A stretch of DNA of 64,000 bases. Source: Bryobacterales bacterium. GTDB lineage: Bacteria > Acidobacteriota > Terriglobia > Bryobacterales > UBA6623. The position numbers and the translations under genes are program-made. Under the pieces are notes generated by a model, which saw only the letters and a program-made list of their open reading frames with translations, did not search any database and was not told where the DNA came from. Shown here one piece after another: positions 50,531 through 59,887 of this stretch. The stretch covers positions 1 to 64,000 of the forward strand of contig JAPPLB010000172.1 of the NCBI GenBank assembly GCA_028819575.1, written 5' to 3'. Within the stretch, counting starts at the first letter, position 1; every line of letters begins with the position of its first letter.

Positions 50531-53149
50531 ATGAGACCGCTAGTGCAAAAAGCCAGGATGCAACGAGCGTCTGAGGAGAAAACCACCTTGAGCCGCCGCG
50601 GCTTCACTTGCGGCTCGATGGCCTCGCTTGCCGCCGCCGCTCTTGCTCGTCCCGCTTCGGCGCGGCAAGGGGAAACCGTTGTCGATGACTTCAACCGGCC
50701 CGACTCGTTCTATCACGGTGACGGCTGGGAATCGCTGAATCCCGGCTATTGGAAGCTCCAGGACCGAGCGCTTCGCCGGAGCCTGCGGACCCGCGGGCGC
50801 AAGGCTCGCGCCACGGGTTTCCCCTTCCATCGGTTCATGGAGACGGAGTACGAGACGCGTCCCCCGTATGGCATGATCTGGCGGCGTGACTGGCGGCTCA
50901 CCGGAAACTACCGCATTGTGATGGACGCGACCGTCCGCACCCTGCCGGAAAACGATCCGGAGCCGGACTACTCCTTGATGGGCGTCTGCTTCGGCGGACG
51001 CACGCTCTATGAAAGCTGGAACGGCGCCGGCAAGCCGGAAGACGCCTGCTGGTACACGGCTTGGCGCAGTGACGGCGCATTTGGGGTCTTCAGCCACACT
51101 TCGGACGAGACAGTCAAGGTCCAGCCCGATTCGGCTCGGCAAGCCGGCAAGCCCGAGAGAGGCGAGAGCGTCCGAATCGAACTCGAAGTCACCGGCGAGC
51201 CTTCAGGGCCGGCCGCCGCAACGGCCCGGCTCATCCGCAGCGTCGGCGAGACAACCATCCACTGTGCCAATGTCGAACGGACAGCCTTTCTCGAAGGCTA
51301 TTTCGGCCTTGTAGCCCGCGGTGGCCTGGACTTCGAGGTCAACAAGGTCCGGTTGGAACCGGGCGATAATCGTCCCATCACCGACCCCGTTAACGAGCTC
51401 CAGGTCTGCTACCCGCTCGGCGACTCGCTCCGTCAGGTCGACGGTCATTGGCGCTGCAAGTTCATCGCGATCTTTCGCCAGGAAGGCCGCCGTGCCGAAA
51501 TCCGAATCGCCAATTCCGAAAGCCCTGGGTCCGGCTGGGCTGCGGCAAAGGTCGCCGGGCGCGCCGACATCGTAACCAACGGCTTCCGCCGCGCTACCGC
51601 CGTTGTCGACTGCGTCCTGCCGGGCAACCCCGCTGAGACAACCTTTTACTACACCGTGTGGAAAGACGGGACCGACGTTACGATCGACCCGCGATCCAGT
51701 GCGCGCCAATACGTAGGCCGGCTCCCGCAACTCAAGGCTCCCTACCGCCTCTGCGGGCTGAGCTGCCATGCCATCGTCGGCCGCAAGCCCGGCATGGATC
51801 GCACCGAGAAGTTTCAGGAGAACTGGATTCACGACCAACCGCTCCAGGATGCCTACCAGTACCTCGATGACTACGGCTTTCAAGTAATGGTCTGGGAAGA
51901 CGACATCTGGTACCTAGAGCTTGTTCTCTATACCACCAGCACCGACGACGCCTATAAGATCATCACCACCACTTTGGCCGGCCCTACGACCCGCCAGCAG
52001 ATGATGCGGCACTGGAATGTGCTCAATCCAGGGGATCACGACTATGGCATGGACGATGTGAAGGGGCCGGAGCAGATCGCCGTTCGAACCCGTCACGATC
52101 TCGGACAGGACCCCGAATACATGCAGCGTAACTTCGAGATCGTGCAGCATCTGATCACCGGTGACGACAGCCCCTCCGGCACGGCGAACCCCAAGCGCTG
52201 GCGGCGTTGGAAGATGCCCGGCCGCGACTTCGCTTTGCTGATTGTGGACGCGCGACTGTGGCGAAGTTCGCAGGACACTCATATATGGGCCACTGAAGGC
52301 TGGGCCGATCGCGGGCATATCTACGACCGCAAAGATCCAACTCGCTCGTTGCTTGGCGAGGAACAGTTTGCGTGGCTCCAGGAGACGGTACGAACCGAAA
52401 CCGCATCGTTGATTTGCATAACGGGCCTCAACGGTCTTCACACCGTCTGGCAGCCCTCTGCTGAAGCCGAGCAACGCAACCGCGTGGCGGCTGACTACGC
52501 CGGGTGGGTCAAGGCCGGTTCGGACCGCGTCATCGAACTGCTCAGCTCCCGGGAAGGCATTGTTTCCGTGTATGGCGATGTTCACATCGGGTCCATTCTG
52601 AAAAACCGTGAGGCGAGGCTCTATGAGTGCTCGTTCGGTCCCATCGGGCGGACCGGCGGACGACGCGTGAAAGATGGTTTCGGCCGCCTCATGCAGGATT
52701 ACGACGGCCGCGAAATCGACTTCATCGCGCTGTTCCAACAAGACTACGAAAGCCCCGACCTGAAGCCGCAAACGACGCCTGGCTATTGGAACTTTCTCGA
52801 GATGGTGTTCGATCCCGCACGCCGGGAGCCGCGTATCGCACTTCGCGTTCGGCGGCTCAACGACCGCGTAGGACACTCGCCGCGCGGCGGCGGCTCGGTG
52901 GATATCAGCGCATCGAGTACCGGACGTTTACACTCATGCCGTCTCCCTGAAATTCGCACCATGCCTCTCTCCGATGTGCGCTTCACCATGTTGGATGGCC
53001 GTCCCATTCGCGGTGTGCGGAGTCAGGCTGACGGCACGGTGCCGCTGTCGGGTCTGATCGACGTTCCACCGGAAACAGAAGTTTTGATGACGGCTCACGC
53101 GTCCGGCACGGTCGAGGCTCGGGCGATTCGGACCGCGCCTCTTGGCTGA
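50531..53149 (+). CDS. Tat-exported PhoD-like metallophosphoesterase
   Basis: This protein of 872 residues has a Tat signal (LSRRGFTCGSMASLAAAALA). The first half (about 45-270) is beta-rich and concanavalin-like (VVDDFNRPDSFYHGDGWESL). The second half resembles alkaline phosphatase D: FQVMVWEDDIWY where PhoD has its GDQIY-type motif, HWNVLNPGDHDYGMDD in place of WDDHE, FALLIVDARLWRSSQDT, LLGEEQFAWLQE and VYGDVHIGSI. Thus several metal-ligand positions are recognisable but altered. It may be a phosphoesterase with a changed metal site or a binding protein derived from one. The start could also be the ATG at 50558. Confidence 0.75.
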   Translation: MRPLVQKARMQRASEEKTTLSRRGFTCGSMASLAAAALARPASARQGETVVDDFNRPDSFYHGDGWESLNPGYWKLQDRALRRSLRTRGRKARATGFPFHRFMETEYETRPPYGMIWRRDWRLTGNYRIVMDATVRTLPENDPEPDYSLMGVCFGGRTLYESWNGAGKPEDACWYTAWRSDGAFGVFSHTSDETVKVQPDSARQAGKPERGESVRIELEVTGEPSGPAAATARLIRSVGETTIHCANVERTAFLEGYFGLVARGGLDFEVNKVRLEPGDNRPITDPVNELQVCYPLGDSLRQVDGHWRCKFIAIFRQEGRRAEIRIANSESPGSGWAAAKVAGRADIVTNGFRRATAVVDCVLPGNPAETTFYYTVWKDGTDVTIDPRSSARQYVGRLPQLKAPYRLCGLSCHAIVGRKPGMDRTEKFQENWIHDQPLQDAYQYLDDYGFQVMVWEDDIWYLELVLYTTSTDDAYKIITTTLAGPTTRQQMMRHWNVLNPGDHDYGMDDVKGPEQIAVRTRHDLGQDPEYMQRNFEIVQHLITGDDSPSGTANPKRWRRWKMPGRDFALLIVDARLWRSSQDTHIWATEGWADRGHIYDRKDPTRSLLGEEQFAWLQETVRTETASLICITGLNGLHTVWQPSAEAEQRNRVAADYAGWVKAGSDRVIELLSSREGIVSVYGDVHIGSILKNREARLYECSFGPIGRTGGRRVKDGFGRLMQDYDGREIDFIALFQQDYESPDLKPQTTPGYWNFLEMVFDPARREPRIALRVRRLNDRVGHSPRGGGSVDISASSTGRLHSCRLPEIRTMPLSDVRFTMLDGRPIRGVRSQADGTVPLSGLIDVPPETEVLMTAHASGTVEARAIRTAPLG

Positions 53150-53223
53150 GACCCATGCCTCAGGTAGAATCTCGACTTTTCCGTAAGAGCGAAAGCCTCC
53201 TTCGCCGCAGGCGCATTCCATCT

Positions 53224-53700
53224 ATGACAGTTCGCTGCCTTCCTGTCCTCACCCTGATATTGCTTTCCGGGTGCAGCTCGACACCCTCCGGCTACCCGGA
53301 CGGCTCGTTTGACGAAGCCCGCATCCGCGAAGCCATAGACCGCGCGGTCGGCGCATTTGGAACCTCCGACATCGAAACGCTGATCTCCCTTCGCACAGAA
53401 GATTCCGTCGTTCTCAAACCGGGAGCCGAGCCCCTCCTCGGTAAAAAAGCTCGCCGCGCCTCACTCGAGGATGTCTTTGATCAGTTCGATGTCGATGAGA
53501 CCCGAACCGTCGAAGAAATCGATGTGGTGGGTGACCGCGCCATTGTCTGGGGAACCTATGCCGTCACGTTGACCCCCAAGGACGGCTCCGCGTCTACGAA
53601 CGAATCCGGCAACTACATCGACATCCTTCACCGGCAGGCCGACGGCTCCTGGCTCTTTGCTCGTACGATTTGGAACGCCGCATCGGTGAATGGTCCCTGA
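53224..53700 (+). CDS. Small lipoprotein with NTF2/SnoaL-like (DUF4440) fold
   Basis: This protein of 158 residues has a lipoprotein signal peptide: MTVRCLPVLTLILLSGCSS, with the lipobox LSGC. The mature part fits the DUF4440/SnoaL-like cone fold: IREAIDRAVGAFGTSDIETL, LISLRTEDSVVLKPGAEPLL, VEEIDVVGDRAIVWGTYAVT and the closing YIDILHRQADGSWLFARTIW. Such proteins often bind small molecules and some are isomerases; no function can be assigned. It follows the PhoD-like gene by 74 bp. The ATG at 53224 is chosen because it starts the signal peptide. Confidence 0.85.
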   Translation: MTVRCLPVLTLILLSGCSSTPSGYPDGSFDEARIREAIDRAVGAFGTSDIETLISLRTEDSVVLKPGAEPLLGKKARRASLEDVFDQFDVDETRTVEEIDVVGDRAIVWGTYAVTLTPKDGSASTNESGNYIDILHRQADGSWLFARTIWNAASVNGP

Positions 53701-53747
53701 TGCCCCGTCTGATAGAGTGGGTTAGGTTACACACAAGTCATCCCTAG

Positions 53748-53924
53748 CCTGCTTTTCTCACCACGTGGCGAGACGAAGTGGGTGAGAGGGCCGTTAGGAC
53801 GAGGCGCGAGCCGCTTGGCGCGCGCAGGTGTACTTGAACCGTACATTGAGCGCGGCAATCAGCCACAGCGAAGTCATGGCGATCTGATCGCATGCTTCTT
53901 CCATCGGGTGGTGAGAAAGGCAGG
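53748..53924. repeat. Dispersed inverted-repeat element, copy D (full length, 177 bp)
   Basis: The arms CCTGCTTTTCTCACCAC and GTGGTGAGAAAGGCAGG match as inverted repeats at 16 of 17 positions. The interior is the reverse complement of copy B along its length, including GTGAGAGGGCCGT and the core region around TACTTGAACCGTAC. It lies between the lipoprotein gene and hemQ and ends 11 bases before the hemQ start. Confidence 0.85.
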
Positions 53925-53935
53925 CTCGAAAGAAC

Positions 53936-54862
53936 ATGAGTGCCCCGAACGCCGGCGGTCCGCCGCCGCCCCACGCCCGCAACGCTCCCTCACCGGTGCC
54001 CGCTGTTCCATTGACTTTGGACGGGTCGAGCGTGCTTCATCAGATGTTCCGTATCCGCTGGACCGCCTGGCGCTCCCTGGCGCCGGAAAAGCGTCAGTGG
54101 ATCACGGATGAAGCCGCAGCAGTTCTCAAGCCCCTCGAATTACACCCCGAAGGAGGCACGGCGCTGTTCTCGCAACTGGGCCACAAGGGAGACCTGATGA
54201 TCGTCCACTTCCGCCGGTCGTTCGAAGGCTTGAACGAAGTCGAGCTGGCTCTCGCCCAGCTCAGGCTCAGCGACTATCTGGAAGCGAAGGCCTCCTATGT
54301 CTCGGTCGTGGAACTCGGCCTGTATGCATCCTCTGTTCAACTCTACGAAGAGTTGCAAAAAAGAGGGATCGAGCCTGACAGCGATGAATGGAAGCAGGCC
54401 GAGTCCGAGAAGCTTGAGGAGCAGCGCCAGGCAATGGCGCCTCGGCTCTGGCCCGGCATTCCTCCTCACAAGTATCTTTGCTTCTATCCGATGGACAAGA
54501 AACGAGGCGACGCCCACAACTGGTATTCGGAACCGATCGGCGACCGGGGACGCATGATGCGCGATCACGGCCTCATTGGACGCCGCTACGCCGGCAAGGT
54601 AAAGCAGATCATTTCCGGGTCCATCGGGTTTGACGATTGGGAATGGGGCGTCGATCTTTTCGCCAATGATCCGCTTGTTTTCAAGAAACTCATCTACGAG
54701 ATGCGTTTCGACGAGGCAAGCGCTCTATATGCCTTGTTTGGTAAGTTCTACATTGGATTGCGTCTGCCGGTCTCGCAGATGGAGCGGTTCCTGGACGGCA
54801 AGGTGCCCGAATATGAAGCTCCCGCCGAAACCGCGCATCCCGGAGGACGCCCGCCGGCCTGA
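53936..54862 (+). CDS. hemQ: Coproheme decarboxylase HemQ (chlorite dismutase-like fold)
   Basis: HemQ converts coproheme III to heme b in the coproporphyrin-dependent pathway. This protein of 308 residues has a proline-rich N-terminal tail (about 1-30) and then the two ferredoxin-like halves of the family. FYPMDKKRGDAHNWY carries the catalytic Tyr (Tyr197) and MRDHGLIGRRYAGKV the proximal heme His (His211); these roles are known for the Firmicute enzymes. The segment GFDDWEWGVDLFANDPLVFK is also typical. HemQ instead of HemN/HemG points to the non-classical heme route. The gene has element D almost up to its start codon, so its leader is made of that repeat. Confidence 0.93.
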   Translation: MSAPNAGGPPPPHARNAPSPVPAVPLTLDGSSVLHQMFRIRWTAWRSLAPEKRQWITDEAAAVLKPLELHPEGGTALFSQLGHKGDLMIVHFRRSFEGLNEVELALAQLRLSDYLEAKASYVSVVELGLYASSVQLYEELQKRGIEPDSDEWKQAESEKLEEQRQAMAPRLWPGIPPHKYLCFYPMDKKRGDAHNWYSEPIGDRGRMMRDHGLIGRRYAGKVKQIISGSIGFDDWEWGVDLFANDPLVFKKLIYEMRFDEASALYALFGKFYIGLRLPVSQMERFLDGKVPEYEAPAETAHPGGRPPA

Positions 54863-54905
54863 GACCTGTGACAATCGTGCCGACGTGCATTTCAGAAGCC
54901 TCTCG

Positions 54906-54911
54906 AGGAGG
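54906..54911 (+). promoter_or_regulatory. Shine-Dalgarno AGGAGG of the coiled-coil gene
   Basis: AGGAGG lies nine bases before the ATG at 54921, a strong signal compared with most genes in this window. Confidence 0.7.
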
Positions 54912-54920
54912 TGAGTCCGA

Positions 54921-55835
54921 ATGTCCGCGAACAAGAATACGGTCGATCGTCGCGGCACACGCGAACAAGCGCGGTCGCTCGCGCAGTCGGCCGGCATCAG
55001 TATCTGGCTGGCGATGCTGTCGGTTCTTGTAGCCGTCGCGGTCGGTGGATACTCTTTGTACGCCGTTCACATGTCGTCACGGCAGTTGGAAGAAACGGAG
55101 CAGCAACTGCAAGTCGCCGGACGACGCGTTCAAGAGGCGGAGGAATCGGCCCGTCACGCACGCGAACTGGCTGCCCTTGCGCAGCAGCATGCAGAAGCCG
55201 CTGCCGGAAAAGCTCGGGATGCGGGCGGCATGGCGATGCAGGCTCGCAATCAAGCCACCTCGGCCGAGCAATGGGCTCAACGCTTGCGCGAACGCGCCGA
55301 AAGCGCCGACCGGGAAGCGATCGAAGCCGGTCGGCGGCTCACTGACGGCCTTGCCCGCATGGTGCGTTTGGAAGAGGATCTCCGCGAGGCGGAGTCGCAA
55401 CTCGCCCATGCCATGGATCGCCTTGCCGCTTCGGAACGTCAGGCCGAACAGGCAGCCGGCGATGCTCAATTCGCGCGCGAGGAACTGGCAACGGCCGAGG
55501 CGCGAGCCCAGGGAGTGGAGCAACGTTACAGGCAGTTGGAGGCGCGTCTTACCGAGGCGCTGAATACGGCGCGTTCAGCCATACGCTACGCTCGGCAACA
55601 ACAACAGCTATCCAACCGCAATCAAGCGAATGCCGAGGCGGCGTTGGGGCACGCCTTTCGCCGCATCGGTATCGTGCCGGAAAGAAACTCTTCATCGAAT
55701 CAAACGACTCCGGACTTGCACGACTACCGTAACTTGGAAAAGCGCGCCCAAAGTGCACGCGCTGAGGCCGGGCGCGCTTTGGATCGCGCTCAGTCCGTTC
55801 TCGACGACTTGGCTCTCTCCACCGCGTCGCAATAG
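54921..55835 (+). CDS. Single-pass membrane protein with long coiled coil
   Basis: This protein of 304 residues has a short cytoplasmic-type start, one membrane segment (ISIWLAMLSVLVAVAVGGYS, about 26-46) and then about 200 residues of Ala/Glu/Arg/Gln-rich coiled coil (QLEETEQQLQVAGRRVQEAE, HARELAALAQQHAEAA, EDLREAESQLAHAMDRLAAS). A less charged segment (about 250-270, ERNSSSNQTTPDLHDY) precedes a last helix. No family is recognised. It lies 58 bp after hemQ and 16 bp before meaB on the same strand, so it may be cotranscribed with both. It could be a membrane-tethered scaffold. Only the topology is supported. Confidence 0.75.
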   Translation: MSANKNTVDRRGTREQARSLAQSAGISIWLAMLSVLVAVAVGGYSLYAVHMSSRQLEETEQQLQVAGRRVQEAEESARHARELAALAQQHAEAAAGKARDAGGMAMQARNQATSAEQWAQRLRERAESADREAIEAGRRLTDGLARMVRLEEDLREAESQLAHAMDRLAASERQAEQAAGDAQFAREELATAEARAQGVEQRYRQLEARLTEALNTARSAIRYARQQQQLSNRNQANAEAALGHAFRRIGIVPERNSSSNQTTPDLHDYRNLEKRAQSARAEAGRALDRAQSVLDDLALSTASQ

Positions 55836-55851
55836 CAGACTCCCTGCTGCG

Positions 55852-56808
55852 ATGGACTTTCCCCTCTGGATTGAAAGGATCACGGGCGGCGACCTGCGCC
55901 TTCTCGCACGGGCGTTGAGCGAAATCGAGAATCGCGGGCCGCGGAAACACTCCTTGTTGGAGGCGCTGTTTCCACACATGCGAAAGGCTTGCACCATCGG
56001 TGTCACCGGCGCGCCGGGGACCGGCAAGAGTACCGTCGTGGACGCCCTGGCTGCGTGCTTTCGCAAACAGGACAAACGGGTCGCCATTCTGGCCATCGAT
56101 CCCACGAGTCCGTTCACCGGAGGATCAATTCTCGGTGACCGCATTCGGATGCAATCCCATGAAGCGGATGACGGCGTCTACATCCGTTCGATGGCCACCC
56201 GCGGTTCGCTCGGAGGACTCGCTCCTGCAGCGGCGGATGTGCTGGTCGCTCTCGATGCCGCAGGCTTCGAGGTCATTCTGATCGAGACCGTCGGAGTCGG
56301 CCAGGCCGAGGTAGACGTGGTTCAGCTCGCGTCGGCGGTGGCGCTGCTCCTTAATCCGTCCAGTGGCAGCGACGTGCAAACCATGAAAGCCGGCATCATG
56401 GAAATCGCTGACATATTTGTGATCAACAAAGCGGACCTTGCCGGTACGGACCGTCTCGAGTCTGAATTGCGTGCGATGCTTTCTCTCGCACCTGAAACGC
56501 AGGAAAAAGAGCCGCCCATCGTTCGCACGGTAGCCACGCAAGGGACTGGCATTGAGGAACTGGCGGCTTTGCTCACTACGGCGCCGTTGGCCGTTGAACG
56601 GCCCGCGGACTACTGGGAGCGGCGTCTCATCGAGATGGTGCGCGAGCGCTTGATGGATACGGTTGTCGAGAAAGCCCTGCCCGCCGAGCGTTTGAGCGAA
56701 GCCGCGCAACAGATCGCCGCGCGCCGGCTCAACCCCTTCTCGTTCGCAGACGAATTGACCCGCGACCTATTGTCCGATTCATTGCTCAATCGGCCAAAGG
56801 CAGATTGA
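55852..56808 (+). CDS. meaB: MeaB/ArgK family P-loop GTPase (methylmalonyl-CoA mutase chaperone type)
   Basis: This protein of 318 residues is a G3E-family GTPase that loads and protects B12-dependent acyl-CoA mutases. Landmarks: P-loop GAPGTGKS at 53-60, RVAILAIDPTSPFTGGSILG, DRIRMQSHEADDGVYIRSMA, FEVILIETVGVGQAEVDV (switch region) and the base-recognition motif NKADLAG. These fit MeaB across its length. No mutase gene is visible in the window. Its 3' end overlaps the convergent Gfo/Idh gene by 23 bp. The start is the ATG of MDFPLWIERI. Confidence 0.94.
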   Translation: MDFPLWIERITGGDLRLLARALSEIENRGPRKHSLLEALFPHMRKACTIGVTGAPGTGKSTVVDALAACFRKQDKRVAILAIDPTSPFTGGSILGDRIRMQSHEADDGVYIRSMATRGSLGGLAPAAADVLVALDAAGFEVILIETVGVGQAEVDVVQLASAVALLLNPSSGSDVQTMKAGIMEIADIFVINKADLAGTDRLESELRAMLSLAPETQEKEPPIVRTVATQGTGIEELAALLTTAPLAVERPADYWERRLIEMVRERLMDTVVEKALPAERLSEAAQQIAARRLNPFSFADELTRDLLSDSLLNRPKAD

Positions 56809-57829
56809 CGACCGAGCCGCGCTCCACCGACCGAAAAACGGCTTCCGTGAACTCCATGTATTTGACACCTTCAGCGAATGTCGTCCAGGCGGGTGTGCCC
56901 GTCTTGATGAGATGGATGAAGTCTTGCTCGACAGTACATTCCTTGACTTCGTCATCGGGAACAGGAATCTCGGCGAGACCATCCGCACCCACTTGCGCAC
57001 CGAGGATCGTGTCGTTGTTCAGGTTGTAGATCAACGTTCCTTTGCTGCCATAGGCCTCGATTTGCGGTTCGACTCCGAAGCGAGCGACTCCGGAAAACAG
57101 GAACGCAGCGATAGCGCCGCTTTCCATCTCGCCCGTAACGTAGACGGTGTCAGGCCGCTCCACCGGCCCGCTTCCCTGCCCTGAGGCAAGCGGCCGATCC
57201 CGCGTGAACGTCCGGGCTTGTGCCGAAACGGTCTTCATACAGCCATACCAGCGTTGAACGGTCTCGACGACGATGCCCATGGCCAGAGTGTTCAGGCCCG
57301 AATACCGTGCAACCTGCCGCCAGTGGAGAGGCCTCTCGGCATCAGCGATATGACTCCCGAGAAACCGCACGTGGATGTTGCGGACCTCGCCGAGATAGCC
57401 GTCGTCAATGAGCCGCTTCATGACATTGTGTCCCTTGAACCCGAATAGGGACGGATAAATCTGTGCCGCAAGACCCGTCTCCTGTGCTTTCGCGTACATC
57501 GCTTTCGCCTCGCGAAGATTCATCGCCATGCGGGCTTGCACGAACGTGTGCTTGCCGCGATCGAGTGATTCCAGCACGAACGGGCAGTGCTTGTACGGCC
57601 AAGTGCCGATCATGACGGCGTCGATATCAGCCCTTGCCATCAGGGCGTGCGGATCGGTCATGATGTCCGGATCGAGGCCGAATTCGTCCACGATGGCGGC
57701 GGCGCTCTCTGCGGAGCGGTTGCAGATGGCAACGACCTTGGCATCGTCAATTTTCGCCAATTCGGGGAAATGACGAAGGCGAAAGATCTCGCCAGCGCCT
57801 ATGATGCCGATGCGGATGGGATTGCTCAT
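56786..57829 (-). CDS. Gfo/Idh/MocA family oxidoreductase with altered active-site motif
   Basis: This protein of 347 residues has the NAD(P)-binding Rossmann start IRIGIIGAGEIFRLRHFPEL and the family's second-strand pattern VVAICNRSAESAAAI. The next landmark, normally containing the EKP motif with the catalytic Lys, reads FVQARMAMNLREAKAM (residues 96-111), so Lys is absent and Gln-Ala-Arg stands in place. The C-terminal beta-sheet domain is normal (FGVEPQIEAYGSKGTLIYNL). It may be a non-classical dehydrogenase or have another proton relay. The start is the ATG at 57829, preceded by GGAGAG. It converges on and overlaps meaB. A 171-bp inverted-repeat element lies just upstream. Confidence 0.9.
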   Translation of the reverse strand: MSNPIRIGIIGAGEIFRLRHFPELAKIDDAKVVAICNRSAESAAAIVDEFGLDPDIMTDPHALMARADIDAVMIGTWPYKHCPFVLESLDRGKHTFVQARMAMNLREAKAMYAKAQETGLAAQIYPSLFGFKGHNVMKRLIDDGYLGEVRNIHVRFLGSHIADAERPLHWRQVARYSGLNTLAMGIVVETVQRWYGCMKTVSAQARTFTRDRPLASGQGSGPVERPDTVYVTGEMESGAIAAFLFSGVARFGVEPQIEAYGSKGTLIYNLNNDTILGAQVGADGLAEIPVPDDEVKECTVEQDFIHLIKTGTPAWTTFAEGVKYMEFTEAVFRSVERGSVVNLPLAD

Positions 57830-57852
57830 GAGTTTCTCTCCGTTGGTTGGCA

Positions 57853-58023
57853 GTCCGTGGTAAAAGTCCCGTGGTACGAAGGAAAAAGCGCGTCGGGCTC
57901 CTGCGGTTGCTCGGCGCGGAGTGAGGAGGATGGCAATCCGGGTGATTTCCTCCAACGAACGACCAAGCGTTACTCCATCGGCCCCCGGCGCGTAACACCG
58001 CCCGCGTGACTTTTACCACGGAC
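57853..58023. repeat. 171-bp inverted-repeat element (MITE-like), unrelated to the A-E family
   Basis: GTCCGTGGTAAAAGTC (57853-57868) and GACTTTTACCACGGAC (58008-58023) are a perfect 16-base inverted repeat. The 139 bp between them have no coding frame that I trust. The element lies between the divergent Gfo/Idh and purM genes. No second copy was seen in this window. Confidence 0.7.
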
Positions 58024-58129
58024 AGCAAGGGCTGGCCGCCGCGCCCTCGCCCATCCGATGAGTATAAGCGTGATGCGTCCCTATCCGCGAAGGGCCACCG
58101 GGGCTGGGGTGCGATAATACCTGATTCCC

Positions 58130-59166
<1,037 letters not shown>

Positions 59167-59170
<4 letters not shown>

Positions 59171-59769
59171 AGAAGCTTGGCATCCTCCTCTCGGGGCGCG
59201 GATCGAACTTTCAGGCCATCGCCAGGAACGTGCAGGCAGGCAAGATCCCGGCCGAGATTGCGGTCGTCATCAGCAACAAGGCGGACGCAAAGGGACTCGA
59301 AACGGCTCGTGCGATGGGACTCGAAGCCGTTTGCATCCCGTCCAAGGGCCTCAAGCGTGAAGAATACGACAGCCGGGTAGTCGCTTTGCTCAAGCAGAAA
59401 CAGGTTGACCTGGTCTGCCTGGCGGGTTTCATGCGCCTGCTCAGCGCCTGGTTCGTCGAGCAGTTTCCGAATCGCATCCTCAACATCCATCCGGCGCTGT
59501 TGCCTTCGTTTCCCGGGCTTGACGGGCAGCAGCAGGCCCTGGAGCACGGCGTCAAGTTCAGCGGCTGCACGGTTCACTTCGTAGACGCCGGTCTGGACTC
59601 GGGGCCCATCGTCGCTCAGGCTGTCGTACCCGTCAACGACGATGACACTCTCGCGGCGCTCTCAGCGCGCATTCTTTCCCAGGAGCATCGACTCTATACC
59701 GAAGCGATTAACATTGTATTGAGTGGCAAGTTCCGTATCGCGGGCCGCCGGGTCATGAGGACTTGGTAG
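59167..59769 (+). CDS. purN: Phosphoribosylglycinamide formyltransferase
   Basis: PurN transfers a formyl group from 10-formyl-THF to GAR in purine synthesis. This protein of 200 residues has the substrate-binding LGILLSGRGSNFQAI at the N terminus, the catalytic Asn and His in ILNIHPALLPSFPG, and the catalytic Asp region in GCTVHFVDAGLDSGPIVAQ. Length matches the family. It overlaps purM by 4 bp. Transcription probably runs on toward tyrS, 118 bp downstream. Confidence 0.96.
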
Positions 59770-59887
59770 CGGCCTCAACGGAACAACGCGCTCGGGGGGA
59801 TTCCAGGGACGGGCCAACATGGCGCCAAGAGTACGCTGGTAAGGCCGAGCCGTTCGACATGCCCGTCCGAACGCCTCCTCCCCATCC

